Both the position numbers and the translations under genes were made by a program. The notes under the pieces are model-generated. The model had not been told where the DNA came from, did no database searches, and was given only the letters and a program-made list of their open reading frames with translations. From JBALVT01 sp047612385 (GTDB lineage Bacteria > Pseudomonadota > Gammaproteobacteria > Pseudomonadales > Halieaceae): a DNA stretch of 64,000 nucleotides. Shown here in pieces: positions 9,297 to 19,191 of this stretch (position 1 is the stretch's first letter; every line of letters starts with the position of its first letter). The stretch spans positions 28,606 to 92,605 of the forward strand of contig JBLGAR010000003.1 in NCBI GenBank assembly GCA_047612385.1, read 5' to 3'.

Positions 9297-10226
9297 ATGA
9301 AAGTTATCCTCATTGATCAAAAGCACGGCGGATCACGTTCTATCGAATTAGGGCGCTGGTCGCGTGCCGTTCTCTCTCTTTGTTGCCTGGGCTTACCCAT
9401 AGGCATGATTGCCGTTGGCTATTTTGCAGCAGTGGAGGCCGACACCCATTCGGTGAGTGACGTTGCTCTGGGCGAAATGCAGGAAGAACTGGACAATCAA
9501 TCGCAAGAGCTGCTTGGATTTCGCGCCAAAGCCCAGCGAAAACTAAAAGCCCTTTCCCTGAACCTGGCCGAACTGCAGGCTAGAATGATACGTCTCGATG
9601 CGTTGGGCGAGCACCTGACCGTTATCGCAGACCTTGAAGAGGGCGAATTCGATTTTAGCGGACCACCCGCGGTGGGTGGGCCTATGGCCGGCGACTTTAA
9701 CGTTGATTTTAGCTCAACTGGAATAGCCAGTGAGTTGGATCTGTTTGAGGCCAAGCTCAACGATCGTGAACAACAACTCGATCTGCTTGGGTCGCTGCTC
9801 AGTGGTCGCAATTTCGAGGATCAAACGTGGCTCTCTGGAAGACCCACCAAGAAGGGATGGATATCTTCTTACTACGGGCAGAGAAAGGACCCCTTTACAG
9901 GCAAGCCGGCGATGCACAAAGGCATTGATATAGCCGGTAAGGACGGTTCCGATATCATCGCCTCAGCAGCGGGCGTTGTAACCTGGGCGGGCGCTCAGTC
10001 CGGCTATGGTTCCATGGTCGAAATTTCTCATGGTGAGGGCTTTATTACTCGCTATGCACATAATAAAGAAAACCTGGTTAAACCGGGCGATATGGTTAAA
10101 AAGGGCCAGGCGATAGCCCTTATGGGTTCCAGTGGTCGTTCCACAGGGGCGCATGTTCACTACGAGGTATTTCGACACGGCCGCACGGTCGATCCTGCAA
10201 GTTACGTCAACCGCACTCAGCGCTGA
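9297..10226 (+). CDS. M23-family peptidoglycan endopeptidase, membrane anchored
   Basis: The 309-residue protein has one N-terminal membrane segment (about residues 23-44), an alpha-helical, probably coiled-coil stretch (about 58-105), and a LytM/M23 domain from about residue 185. Zinc ligands look intact: HKGIDIAG supplies His and Asp, and GAHVHYEVF gives the HxH pair, so it should be an active periplasmic DD-endopeptidase rather than a degenerate activator such as EnvC. It sits between lpxC and secA, the place that secM holds in E. coli, and no SecM-like arrest peptide is recognisable here. The exact subfamily name is not assigned. Confidence 0.9.
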   Translation: MKVILIDQKHGGSRSIELGRWSRAVLSLCCLGLPIGMIAVGYFAAVEADTHSVSDVALGEMQEELDNQSQELLGFRAKAQRKLKALSLNLAELQARMIRLDALGEHLTVIADLEEGEFDFSGPPAVGGPMAGDFNVDFSSTGIASELDLFEAKLNDREQQLDLLGSLLSGRNFEDQTWLSGRPTKKGWISSYYGQRKDPFTGKPAMHKGIDIAGKDGSDIIASAAGVVTWAGAQSGYGSMVEISHGEGFITRYAHNKENLVKPGDMVKKGQAIALMGSSGRSTGAHVHYEVFRHGRTVDPASYVNRTQR

Positions 10227-10308
10227 TTTTTAGATCTATATGCTACGCACCGCAGCGGTTTAAATCTGCATTAGCGGTCTCTCCCCTATTGGAAAATGTT
10301 GAAGATCA

Positions 10309-13029
10309 ATGATTACTAATCTGACAAAAAAAGTTTTTGGTACACGTAATTCCCGCCAGCTTAAGCGGATGACAAAGGTGGTTGTAAAGATCAACGCCTT
10401 TGAAGAGGAAGTTCAAGCGCTCAGTGATGAACAATTAGGCGCAAAGACTACTGAATTTAAGCAGCGGTTGGCTGATGGTAGCACTCTGGATAGCTTGTTA
10501 CCCGAAGCGTTTGCCGTGGTGCGCGAAGCCGGTGTGCGGGCGTTAGGAATGCGCCATTTTGACGTGCAGATGATAGGTGGGATGGTATTGCACGAAGGTA
10601 AAATCGCCGAAATGCGAACCGGCGAAGGTAAAACATTAGTAGCGACGCTTCCGGCATACCTTAATGCACTGACTGGCGGCAGCGTTCATTTGATTACCGT
10701 CAATGACTATCTTGCCAGCCGAGATGCTCAGTGGATGGCGCCGCTGTATGAATTTTTGGGAATTAGAGTTGGCGTTGTGACTTCGGGTCAGGCTCAGGAG
10801 CAAAAGAGAGACGCCTACAACGCCGATATTATTTACGGCACGAACAATGAGTTTGGGTTTGATTACCTGCGCGACAACATGGCGTTTTCATCCGAGGACC
10901 GGATGCAGCGAGAACTGGTGTTTGCGATTGTCGATGAAGTCGATTCAATTCTCATCGACGAATCCAGAACTCCGTTGATTATCTCTGGCGCTGTTGAGGA
11001 TAGCTCGGAACTGTATAGACGAATCAACAAGTTGATTCCCGCTCTGCAGCCGGGTGAGATCGTTGAAGATGAGGTAACGGGCGGCCACTATACGGTAGAT
11101 GAAAAGCAGCGGCAGGTAGAGCTGACAGAGGAAGGCCATGAGCACATCGAAGACGTAATGATCAAAGAGAAGCTGCTGGAAGAGGGGGAAAGCCTCTACG
11201 CGGCAACAAATCTGAATCTTTTACACCATGTACATTCCGCTTTACGTGCTCATATTTTGTTTCACAAAGATGTTGAATATATTGTTCAGGAAGGACAGGT
11301 TGTTCTGATTGACGAGCACACTGGAAGAACCATGGCGGGACGCCGTCTTTCTGAAGGCCTGCACCAGGCGATAGAGGCCAAAGAAGGCGTCAATATTCAG
11401 AGCGAAAGCCAAACTTTGGCCTCGACCACATTTCAGAATTTCTTTAGGTTATACAGCAAGCTATCCGGAATGACAGGGACTGCCGATACTGAAGCGTTCG
11501 AATTTCGCCAGATCTATGGGCTTGAAGTCATCGTTATTCCCACTAACGTGCCGCAGATGCGCAACGACCTAAATGACCTGGTCTATTTATCGCGCGAAGA
11601 AAAGTTTGATGCCATTGTCGCCGATGTTGTCGAATGCATGGGTAATGGTGCGCCGGTTCTAGTGGGTACAGCCTCTGTAGAAACCTCCGAGGAACTTTCG
11701 ACGCGTTTTCGCCAGAGCAAAATTGAACACAAAGTACTGAACGCTAAATACCACGAACAGGAAGCAGAGATTATTGCGCAGGCCGGTCGTCCAGGGGTAG
11801 TTACCATTGCTACCAACATGGCGGGGCGGGGCACGGATATTGTATTGGGCGGAAATTTTGAAGCGGAGCTAGCCGCCGCTGGAGGCCCTGAAGTAGCTAA
11901 CGAACAAGAGTTAAAGAAGGGGTGGCAGATTCGCCACGATCAGGTTATCGAAGCGGGTGGCCTGCATATTCTGGGAACAGAGCGTCACGAGTCACGCAGA
12001 ATTGACAATCAGTTGCGGGGTCGTGCTGGACGGCAGGGTGACCCAGGTCTGTCTCGATTTTATCTGTCATTAGAAGATAGCTTGATGCGAATTTTTGCTT
12101 CTGAGCGGGTGAAAAATTTCATGCAAGCGCTGGGGATGGAGAAAGGCGAAGCCATTGAGCACCGGATGGTGACCAACGCGATCGAGAAGGCGCAGCGTAA
12201 AGTTGAGGGGCGCAACTTTGATATCCGCAAACAATTGCTGGAATACGATGATGTTGCCAACGATCAGCGCCAGATTATTTATCAGCAGCGCAACGAGCTT
12301 CTTGGCGAATCTGATATATCTGAAACTATCACGGATATTCGTGCAGATGTGGTTAACGATGCAATTACTAGTTTCATCCCGCCAATGAGTGTAGAAGAAC
12401 AATGGGATATACCCGGATTGCAGAATCAGCTTGAAGCAGAGTTTGCGATAGCACTGCCAATACAGGAGTGGCTTGATTCTGACGACAAACTTCACGAAGA
12501 AGCGTTGCGCGAAAAAATTCAACAATCGATTCAAAGCGCCTATGACGAAAAGGGTAAAGAAGTTGGCCCTGATATGCTCAAGATCGAAAAACAAATTATG
12601 CTACAGGTGCTCGACACGCTCTGGAAAGAACACCTGGCAACGATGGACCATCTTCGCCAGGGAATACATCTACGCGCCTATGCGCAGAAGAATCCGAAGC
12701 AGGAATACAAGCGTGAATCATTCGAGCTTTTCGAAGAATTACTGAGCAGTCTCAAGTATGAAGTTATTAAATTCTTAAGCCATGTTCAAATTCAGCGCCC
12801 TGACGAAGCCGAGTTGATTGAGCAAAAAAGGCGTGAAGTCGCTGAGCGGGAAAAATTGGATTTTCAACACGCCGCCAGCTCGGCATTGCCGAGCGAGCAA
12901 AGGGAAGATTCCAGGGCTGAGGTAGTCCCTCCCCAGACATTTACCCGTGAAGAGCGAAAGGTTGGCCGCAATGAGCCCTGCCCCTGCGGCAGTGGCAAGA
13001 AATACAAGCAGTGCCACGGGAAGCTATAA
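10309..13029 (+). CDS. secA: SecA, preprotein translocase ATPase
   Basis: SecA is the motor that drives unfolded preproteins through SecYEG. The 906-residue protein has the Walker A region MRTGEGKTLVATL near residue 102, the DEVDSILIDESRTP Walker B block near 208, helicase motif VI in ERHESRRIDNQLRGRAGRQG, and a C-terminal zinc-binding tail CPCGSGKKYKQCHG that contacts SecB and lipid. The upstream gap of 82 nt contains only a weak GAAG ribosome site. The gene stops 35 nt before the preferred argJ start. Confidence 0.99.
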   Translation: MITNLTKKVFGTRNSRQLKRMTKVVVKINAFEEEVQALSDEQLGAKTTEFKQRLADGSTLDSLLPEAFAVVREAGVRALGMRHFDVQMIGGMVLHEGKIAEMRTGEGKTLVATLPAYLNALTGGSVHLITVNDYLASRDAQWMAPLYEFLGIRVGVVTSGQAQEQKRDAYNADIIYGTNNEFGFDYLRDNMAFSSEDRMQRELVFAIVDEVDSILIDESRTPLIISGAVEDSSELYRRINKLIPALQPGEIVEDEVTGGHYTVDEKQRQVELTEEGHEHIEDVMIKEKLLEEGESLYAATNLNLLHHVHSALRAHILFHKDVEYIVQEGQVVLIDEHTGRTMAGRRLSEGLHQAIEAKEGVNIQSESQTLASTTFQNFFRLYSKLSGMTGTADTEAFEFRQIYGLEVIVIPTNVPQMRNDLNDLVYLSREEKFDAIVADVVECMGNGAPVLVGTASVETSEELSTRFRQSKIEHKVLNAKYHEQEAEIIAQAGRPGVVTIATNMAGRGTDIVLGGNFEAELAAAGGPEVANEQELKKGWQIRHDQVIEAGGLHILGTERHESRRIDNQLRGRAGRQGDPGLSRFYLSLEDSLMRIFASERVKNFMQALGMEKGEAIEHRMVTNAIEKAQRKVEGRNFDIRKQLLEYDDVANDQRQIIYQQRNELLGESDISETITDIRADVVNDAITSFIPPMSVEEQWDIPGLQNQLEAEFAIALPIQEWLDSDDKLHEEALREKIQQSIQSAYDEKGKEVGPDMLKIEKQIMLQVLDTLWKEHLATMDHLRQGIHLRAYAQKNPKQEYKRESFELFEELLSSLKYEVIKFLSHVQIQRPDEAELIEQKRREVAEREKLDFQHAASSALPSEQREDSRAEVVPPQTFTREERKVGRNEPCPCGSGKKYKQCHGKL

Positions 13030-13064
13030 ATTCACAGCTAAGAAGTAATAAGGACATCATCAGA

Positions 13065-14282
13065 GTGAACACATCACTGAAGTTGGATGTAATCGAAGGG
13101 TTGCGGCTGGGCACTGTTTCGGCGGGCATTAAAACAGAGGGTCGCAACGACCTCGTTTTAATCGAACTGTCAGCTGGTACACACTGTGCTGCGGTGTTTA
13201 CGCAGAATGCGTTTTGTGCAGCGCCCGTCACGGTTGCTAAAGAGCATTTGTTGGCTTCGAAAACGACGGGGTTGCGGTATCTCTTGGTCAATACTGGAAA
13301 TGCAAATGCAGGTACGGGTGAACCTGGTATTCGGGCAAGCACTGCGTGCTGCGCTGCCGCCGCCGACTTTGCGGGTGTTGGCGTCGAAGACGTAATGCCC
13401 TTTTCTACCGGCGTGATAGGTGAGCCTCTCCCGGTCGATAAAATTACCAGCGCCATCCCCGCTGCATTCGCTGCTCTTTCTGAGCACGGTTGGTCTGATG
13501 CGTCCGAGGGGATACTGACCACTGACACAAAGCCAAAAGGTATTTCCGTAAATTTCTCGTGTGAAGAGCGCAATTACACAGTGACAGGTATCGCCAAGGG
13601 TGCGGGTATGATTCGACCTAATATGGCGACCATGCTTGCGTATATTGCAACGGATATGGCAGTGGAGCAAACGCAGCTAAAGCAGATGTTAAGTGTTGCT
13701 ATGGAGTCATCTTTCCATCGCATCACTATCGATGGTGATACTTCAACCAATGATGCCTGTGTACTGATGGCAACTGGAGCCGCCGGCAACGATATGGTCA
13801 CCCAGGCTACATCGCTGCAATACCAAGCACTGCAGCAAGCGTTGGAAGAAGTCTGTGTAGCATTGGCACAGGGACTTGTGCGGGACGGAGAGGGCGCTAG
13901 TAAATTTGTGACCGTCGCTGTTATCGGCGGTGCAACTACACAGGAGTGTCTGGATGTCGCTTTCACGATAGCGCACTCTCCCCTGGTAAAAACAGCTCTG
14001 TTCGCCAGCGATCCGAATTGGGGGCGCCTGCTCGCAGCTATAGGGCGCGCGGGACTCAAAGAACTCGACGTGAATCGAGTCGCTGTTTTTCTGAATGATG
14101 TGCTTATCGCAGAAAATGGTTGTCGTGCGGCGAGTTACACTGAGGAGCTTGGTGTAGCTGCGATGGCGCCTGAAGATATTGCCATTCGAGTTGAGTTGCG
14201 CCGTGGCGACTGCTGTGAACAGGTATGGACGACAGATTTTTCCTACGATTATGTGCGCATCAATGCAGAGTATCGAACCTGA
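13065..14282 (+). CDS. argJ: ArgJ, ornithine acetyltransferase / N-acetylglutamate synthase
   Basis: ArgJ recycles the acetyl group from N-acetylornithine to glutamate in the cyclic arginine pathway. The protein is an Ntn-type precursor that self-cleaves before a threonine. The site is visible in KGAGMIRPNMATMLAY, with cleavage expected between Ala and Thr of MATML, giving alpha and beta chains. GTG 13065 is chosen because it follows ATAAGGAC (13048-13055) at normal spacing and gives a 405-residue protein. The frame stays open back to 13011, but that would overlap the secA end. It abuts mutT directly. Confidence 0.96.
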   Translation: MNTSLKLDVIEGLRLGTVSAGIKTEGRNDLVLIELSAGTHCAAVFTQNAFCAAPVTVAKEHLLASKTTGLRYLLVNTGNANAGTGEPGIRASTACCAAAADFAGVGVEDVMPFSTGVIGEPLPVDKITSAIPAAFAALSEHGWSDASEGILTTDTKPKGISVNFSCEERNYTVTGIAKGAGMIRPNMATMLAYIATDMAVEQTQLKQMLSVAMESSFHRITIDGDTSTNDACVLMATGAAGNDMVTQATSLQYQALQQALEEVCVALAQGLVRDGEGASKFVTVAVIGGATTQECLDVAFTIAHSPLVKTALFASDPNWGRLLAAIGRAGLKELDVNRVAVFLNDVLIAENGCRAASYTEELGVAAMAPEDIAIRVELRRGDCCEQVWTTDFSYDYVRINAEYRT

Positions 14283-14681
14283 ATGGGCGTGGTGCACGTA
14301 GCGGTTGGCGTGATACTTGATTCTGACAATCGAGTTCTGATTGCAAAGCGATCTACCCAGTCTCATCAGGGTGGCTTGTGGGAGTTTCCCGGCGGCAAAG
14401 TTGAATCCGGAGAATCTGTACAAACTGCTTTGGCGAGAGAATTATCCGAAGAGTTGGGAATTAATATTGGTCCGGCCACGCCATTGACCGTGGTATCCCA
14501 TGACTACGAGGACAAAAGCGTTTGTTTGGATGTCTGGGTGGTCGCCGATTTTTCCGGCGTCGCGACCGGCTGCGAGGGGCAGCCCCTGTTGTGGGTTAGT
14601 GTGAGTGACCTACAAAAATACGATTTCCCTGAGGCAAATGCCCCCATTGTTGCTGCTGTAACAAAAATGGGTATTCGCTAA
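14283..14681 (+). CDS. mutT: MutT-type Nudix hydrolase (8-oxo-dGTP diphosphatase)
   Basis: The 132-residue protein has a complete Nudix box, GGKVESGESVQTALARELSE followed by ELGI, preceded by RSTQSHQGGLWEFPG, which is typical of MutT proteins that remove 8-oxo-dGTP from the nucleotide pool. ATG 14283 follows the argJ TGA with no gap. The secA to mutT neighbourhood recalls E. coli, with argJ inserted as in pseudomonads. It is shorter than fused MutT/thiamine-phosphate synthase forms, so this is the plain enzyme. It converges on coaE with 4 nt between the stops. Confidence 0.93.
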   Translation: MGVVHVAVGVILDSDNRVLIAKRSTQSHQGGLWEFPGGKVESGESVQTALARELSEELGINIGPATPLTVVSHDYEDKSVCLDVWVVADFSGVATGCEGQPLLWVSVSDLQKYDFPEANAPIVAAVTKMGIR

Positions 14682-14685
14682 GGCG

Positions 14686-15297
14686 TTACTGAGCTCGGTG
14701 TTCCGCAGCTGTGCTTAAAAACTTTTTGTGAAGCTTGGCTATTTCACTATCGAGATCTTCCAATCTGCGCGAATTATCTACCACGATATCGGCCCGTTGG
14801 AGTCTTTCCTCCCTCGACATTTGAGCTGCCATAATTCTCCTGACCTGAGCTTCATCATTATCATCGCGCGCCATGGTGCGCTCTAATTGCAATTCCTGAG
14901 GTATATCCACAACGACCGTGCAGTGAGCGAGTTCGCCTTGCGAGGTTTCTAGCAACAAGGGTGAGCTGAGGATGGTATACGGAGATTTTGAGACGGCAAG
15001 TTGTTCCAATATTTCGGCGCCGATCAAAGGGTGGGTAAGTTTTTCGAGCCATAGGCGCTCTGCTTCCGTGGCAAAGACTTTACTGCGCAGCGCCGCTCTA
15101 TCGAGTTCGCCATTTTTGGAAATGACTTCGCTGCCAAAGTGTTCTTCAATAGTCTTTAGTGCGGGCGTTCCTTTTTCAACAACCACTCTCGCAGCGAGAT
15201 CAGCGTCCACCACGGTTATCCCGAGACGTTCGAAGCGCTCAGTGACAGCGCTCTTGCCGCTCCCGATGCCACCAGTAATTCCGACAACAAAACTCAC
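14686..15297 (-). CDS. coaE: CoaE, dephospho-CoA kinase
   Basis: CoaE phosphorylates dephospho-CoA in the last step of coenzyme A synthesis. The P-loop GITGGIGSGKS lies at residues 6-16, DADLAARVVVEKGTP follows, and the C-terminal RADIVVDNS is the usual signature. The frame is open upstream to 15591, but starting at GTG 15297 gives 203 residues, the standard length, and places the start over the pilD stop (GTGA, 4-nt overlap). The longer frame would be antisense-like sequence overlapping pilD. It is the last gene of the pilB-pilC-pilD-coaE operon. Confidence 0.96.
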   Translation of the reverse strand: MSFVVGITGGIGSGKSAVTERFERLGITVVDADLAARVVVEKGTPALKTIEEHFGSEVISKNGELDRAALRSKVFATEAERLWLEKLTHPLIGAEILEQLAVSKSPYTILSSPLLLETSQGELAHCTVVVDIPQELQLERTMARDDNDEAQVRRIMAAQMSREERLQRADIVVDNSRRLEDLDSEIAKLHKKFLSTAAEHRAQ

Positions 15298-16163
15298 GCT
15301 GTTATGCCTGTTGCGCCTAGATAGAGCGCTATCAGTTCGTCGCCCCATAGCAAACTTATCCAACCGGCCATCGCCAGGTAGGGTCCGAATGGGATGGGTA
15401 TGTCCTTGCCTCGTCGTTGCAATACCATCAGTGCGATTCCTACGATTGCGCCGACTACCGATGACAGTAAGACAATTAACGGAATTGCCTGCCATCCCAT
15501 CCAGGCGCCCAACGCAGCCAGTAATTTGAAGTCGCCATAACCCATGCCGTCCTTGCCAGTCAGTAATTTGAACAGCCAAAACACCGACCATAGTGAGAGA
15601 TATCCGGCCGCTGCTCCGATGACAGCAGACTCAAGGCTTACAAAAGTCCCGTTAACATTAAGTAGTAGGCCAAGCCACAGCAGTGGAAGGGTGATGTCGT
15701 CTGGCAGTAGTTGTTGATCGACATCTATCATTGTGAGAGTGATAAGCGCCCATGTGAAGAGCATTGCCCCGAGCAGGGCGAGGGAGGCGTCAAAATACAA
15801 CATTAGGGAAAGCGTCATAACCCCGCTAATCAATTCGATAATTGGATATCGGATCGATATTTTTGCCTGACAGTTGTAGCACTTGCCAGCCAGCACTAGG
15901 TAACTCAATACGGGAATATTCTGCCAGGCCTTAATTGCATCGCCGCACTTCGGGCAGTGAGAATTTGGGACTGCGAGGTTTATCTTTCGCTCTGCCTGCT
16001 TTTCTTCAACCTCTAGAAGTTCGCAGCAATCTTTTCGCCATTGCGATTCCATCATGATAGGAAGTCGATAAATTACGACGTTAAGAAAGCTGCCAACGAT
16101 AAGGCCCATAAACAAAAGGGCTGTGGCCAACATCCAGGGGTGTTGGTTCAGTGCTTCGAGCAT
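15294..16163 (-). CDS. pilD: PilD, prepilin leader peptidase / N-methyltransferase
   Basis: PilD is an inner-membrane aspartyl protease that removes the leader of type IV prepilins and pseudopilins and methylates the new N-terminus. The 289-residue protein has a cytoplasmic loop with paired cysteines C70/C73 and C95/C98 and about seven later membrane segments. The two catalytic aspartates are visible, in MIDVDQQLLPDD and in the GYGDFKLLA motif. No second prepilin peptidase is present next to the gsp operon at 47-59 kb, so PilD probably serves both systems, as in Pseudomonas. Confidence 0.98.
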   Translation of the reverse strand: MLEALNQHPWMLATALLFMGLIVGSFLNVVIYRLPIMMESQWRKDCCELLEVEEKQAERKINLAVPNSHCPKCGDAIKAWQNIPVLSYLVLAGKCYNCQAKISIRYPIIELISGVMTLSLMLYFDASLALLGAMLFTWALITLTMIDVDQQLLPDDITLPLLWLGLLLNVNGTFVSLESAVIGAAAGYLSLWSVFWLFKLLTGKDGMGYGDFKLLAALGAWMGWQAIPLIVLLSSVVGAIVGIALMVLQRRGKDIPIPFGPYLAMAGWISLLWGDELIALYLGATGITA

Positions 16164-16201
16164 CAGAAATAATCCCAGTAGAGTTCAGCGTTCGTCAGGG
16201 T

Positions 16202-17422
16202 TTAAATAACTGAGCCCAGCATGAAAATAGGTAGGTACATAGCGATCATCAAGCCACCGACTAGCACACCCAAAATCGACATGATAATAGGCTCCATCAA
16301 GGAGCTTAGGCTATCTACCGAGTTGTCGACAGCGTCTTCGTAGTGATTGGCCACTTTATCTAACATCTCGTCCAGGGCGCCAGCTTCCTCGCCAATAGAA
16401 ACCATTTGCAGCAACATGTTTGGAAACAGGCCTGTGGATTTTATGGCGTTATACAAGGTTGTACCTGTTGTTACATCATCGCGGATCTGTCTAATCGCTT
16501 TGGCGTAAACCGAATTACCTGCGGCTCCGGCTGTAGAGTCAAGTGCTTCAACCAGTGGTACACCGGCGGCAAAAGTCGTCGCAAGTGTGCGCGAGAATCT
16601 CGCAATGACCGAATTGAAAACAATGTCTCCAATTACGGGGGCTTTCAGCGCCAGTTTGTCGAGAAACTCAGCAAATGGGACCGAACGTGCCTTCACCTCT
16701 TTGAATAAGTAAATCGCGCCGATTATGCCGGCCACTATTATGTACCACCAAGCCTGGGCAAATTCAGAGATGGCCAAAACAAATAAAGTAAAGGCGGGTA
16801 AGTCTGAACCAAAGCTGCTGAAGGTCTCAGCAAATTGTGGGACCACTTTAATTAGAAGTATTCCCGTTACAACCATTGCAACTACCACAACAGCAATTGG
16901 ATAGGTCATAGCCTTTTTGATTTTTGCTTTTAGTTGTTCTGTTTTTTCCTTGTAAGTTGCCACGCGATCCAGCATCACTTCCAGTGTTCCGGATGTCTCG
17001 CCTGAACTAACGAGACTGCAAAATAGATCGTCGAAATACTTCGGGTGTTTCTCCAGCGATACAGCCAGGCCGGTACCCGCCGCGACATCATTTTTAATCG
17101 TGTTGACGAGAGATCCCATGCTGGGGTTTTCCAGGCCATCTGCCACGATTTCAAAACTCTGTACCAGTGGTACACCTGCCTTCATCATCGTAGACATCTG
17201 CCGGGTAAAAATACAGATATCCATAGGCTTGATTTTTTTGCCACTGCTGCCGAAAAGCGGTTTGGATTTCTTGCGTACGCTCTTGGGCTTAATGCCCTGG
17301 CGTCGCAGTTGGGCCTTGGCCATCGATGAGCTTACAGCCTCTATCTCGCCTTTGCTGGTGCGGCCCTGTTTATCGGTCCCTGCCCAGGTGAACGTACTGC
17401 CTCTGACTGCACTTGTTGCCAT
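16202..17422 (-). CDS. pilC: PilC, type IV pilus inner-membrane platform protein
   Basis: PilC is the polytopic platform that couples the PilB/PilT motors to pilin assembly. The protein has two tandem GspF/T2SSF domains (about residues 70-190 and 275-400), each followed by membrane helices. FTRQMSTMMKAGVPLVQSFE and FSRTLATTFAAGVPLVEALD show the internal duplication well. I prefer ATG 17422, which follows GGCGGAT at good spacing and gives 406 residues; a TTG at 17437 would add five residues. It is 41 nt after pilB and 38 nt before pilD. Confidence 0.97.
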   Translation of the reverse strand: MATSAVRGSTFTWAGTDKQGRTSKGEIEAVSSSMAKAQLRRQGIKPKSVRKKSKPLFGSSGKKIKPMDICIFTRQMSTMMKAGVPLVQSFEIVADGLENPSMGSLVNTIKNDVAAGTGLAVSLEKHPKYFDDLFCSLVSSGETSGTLEVMLDRVATYKEKTEQLKAKIKKAMTYPIAVVVVAMVVTGILLIKVVPQFAETFSSFGSDLPAFTLFVLAISEFAQAWWYIIVAGIIGAIYLFKEVKARSVPFAEFLDKLALKAPVIGDIVFNSVIARFSRTLATTFAAGVPLVEALDSTAGAAGNSVYAKAIRQIRDDVTTGTTLYNAIKSTGLFPNMLLQMVSIGEEAGALDEMLDKVANHYEDAVDNSVDSLSSLMEPIIMSILGVLVGGLMIAMYLPIFMLGSVI

Positions 17423-17463
17423 AATACTATCCGCCAATGTCCTGTGTTTTCATTAATTCGGGG

Positions 17464-19191
17464 TTAATCGGTAGTGATTCGATTGACTTCTTTGAGGCTG
17501 GTCTCGCCCCGGGCCGCTTTTTGTAATGCGGAACGCCGTAAATCGTTAAAACCTTCCTCTCTAGCGCGCTTGTCTATTTCGATGGAGTTTCCTTCCTCCA
17601 TAATAATCCTGGCGATATCCGGAGTAATTTTCACCACTTCATAAACGCCAACGCGACCCTTGTAACCGTCATTGCAGAGTTTGCATCCTACGGGGTTCAT
17701 CAAGGTTGCGCTCTCGAGCATCTCTTCGGTAAAGCCCTCTTTGAGTAAGGTTTCCTTGGGGACGTCGGTTGCAGGCTCACAACATTCCTTGCAAAGCCTC
17801 CGGGCGAGACGTTGTGCAATAATAAGGTTGACGGAGGTCGCCAGATTGAAAGCAGGTACGCCCATGTTGAGCATACGGGTAATGGTTTCTGCCGCACTAT
17901 TGGTGTGTAAAGTAGACATTACCATGTGGCCCGTTTGTGCCGCTTTTATGGCAATTTCCGCCGTTTCAAGATCTCGAATCTCACCTACCATGATAATGTC
18001 GGGATCCTGACGCAGGAAAGAGCGCAGCGCCGCGGCAAAGTTCAGTCCCACCTTGGCATTAACATGAACCTGGTTGATACCTTCTAGATTGATCTCTACT
18101 GGATCCTCTGCCGTGGAAATGTTGAGTTCCGGGGTATTGAGCATATTCAGGCCCGTGTAGAGAGAAACCGTCTTACCCGACCCGGTAGGACCTGTTACCA
18201 AGATCATTCCCTGAGGTTGCTCCAGCGCATTCACGTACATGGCTTTTTGATCGGGCTCATAGCCGAGTGCGTCAATACCCATTTGCGCGCTAGATGGGTC
18301 GAGGATACGCAAGACGATTTTTTCACCGAACAGCGTAGGGAGCGTATTCACCCGGAAGTCGATGGAGCGATTGCGGGAGAGCTTCATTTGTATGCGACCA
18401 TCCTGAGGAACTCGTCGCTCAGAGATGTCCATCTGCGACATAACCTTCAATCGTGCCGACAGTCGCGGTGCTAAATTTTTGGGTGGCCTTACTATCTCCT
18501 TCAAAATACCGTCAGTACGGTATCGAACCCGGTAAGTTTTCTCGTAGGGTTCAAAGTGTATATCCGATGCACCTTGCTTAATGGCATCGATAAGCACCTT
18601 GTTGACGAAGCGCACGATGGGGGTTTCATCAATTCCCGCAGTGCCGTCGTCTTCGTCCGCCTGGTCGACGCCTGACTGGATATCAATATCATCGAGGTCA
18701 CCAGAATCCAGGTCATCGAGTCCGTCACCCAAATTATCCTGTGATTCCATCCATTGTGTTATGGCATTGTTGAGGGCGTGTTCTTCGACCAAGACCGCGT
18801 CGGTGTTAACACCCGTATGGAACTTTATCTCATCGAGTGCCGCCAGGTTCGTTGGATCTGAAACGGCAATGAATAGTCGGTTGCCGCGGTGAAAAAGCGG
18901 CAGCGCATGGTGCTTGCTTATAAGGCTGGCATCAACTAGCCCTTCCGGGAGGTTGGCTTGGTTGAAAGCGGTGATGTCAAATAGGGGAACACCGAATTCC
19001 TGTGAGGCGACTTCAGCTAACCGTTGGCTGTCAATTTTACTGCTGCCAACCAGGTATTGAACAAAGGGTATCTTATCAGTGGACGCCGCTTTTTGAGCGT
19101 CGCTAGCTTCCTGTGCTGAAACTAAACCTTCAGCGACAAGTCTTCCTGCTAACCCGCTAAGCTGTCCAACCGCTTTGTCATTCATGTTCAC
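17464..19191 (-). CDS. pilB: PilB, type IV pilus extension ATPase
   Basis: PilB is the hexameric cytoplasmic ATPase that powers pilus extension. The 575-residue protein has an N-terminal MshEN/GspE-N domain, then Walker A GPTGSGKTVSLYTGL near residue 329, the Asp box and IMVGEIRDLETAEIA Walker B, the His box STLHTNSAAETITRML, and a zinc-binding tetracysteine (CKECCEP with CKLCNDGYKG). An acidic stretch near 150-185 precedes the catalytic half. The start is GTG 19191 or ATG 19185, both after AGGGA. It is transcribed away from pilA. Confidence 0.98.
   Translation of the reverse strand: MNMNDKAVGQLSGLAGRLVAEGLVSAQEASDAQKAASTDKIPFVQYLVGSSKIDSQRLAEVASQEFGVPLFDITAFNQANLPEGLVDASLISKHHALPLFHRGNRLFIAVSDPTNLAALDEIKFHTGVNTDAVLVEEHALNNAITQWMESQDNLGDGLDDLDSGDLDDIDIQSGVDQADEDDGTAGIDETPIVRFVNKVLIDAIKQGASDIHFEPYEKTYRVRYRTDGILKEIVRPPKNLAPRLSARLKVMSQMDISERRVPQDGRIQMKLSRNRSIDFRVNTLPTLFGEKIVLRILDPSSAQMGIDALGYEPDQKAMYVNALEQPQGMILVTGPTGSGKTVSLYTGLNMLNTPELNISTAEDPVEINLEGINQVHVNAKVGLNFAAALRSFLRQDPDIIMVGEIRDLETAEIAIKAAQTGHMVMSTLHTNSAAETITRMLNMGVPAFNLATSVNLIIAQRLARRLCKECCEPATDVPKETLLKEGFTEEMLESATLMNPVGCKLCNDGYKGRVGVYEVVKITPDIARIIMEEGNSIEIDKRAREEGFNDLRRSALQKAARGETSLKEVNRITTD

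Noticed and set aside
13011..13064. argJ start overlapping the secA 3' end
   Set aside because: The extra 18 residues are not part of ArgJ and GTG 13065 has a good ribosome site.
15298..15591. N-terminal extension of coaE
   Set aside because: It lies wholly inside pilD in another frame and is not similar to any CoaE; GTG 15297 gives the correct length.
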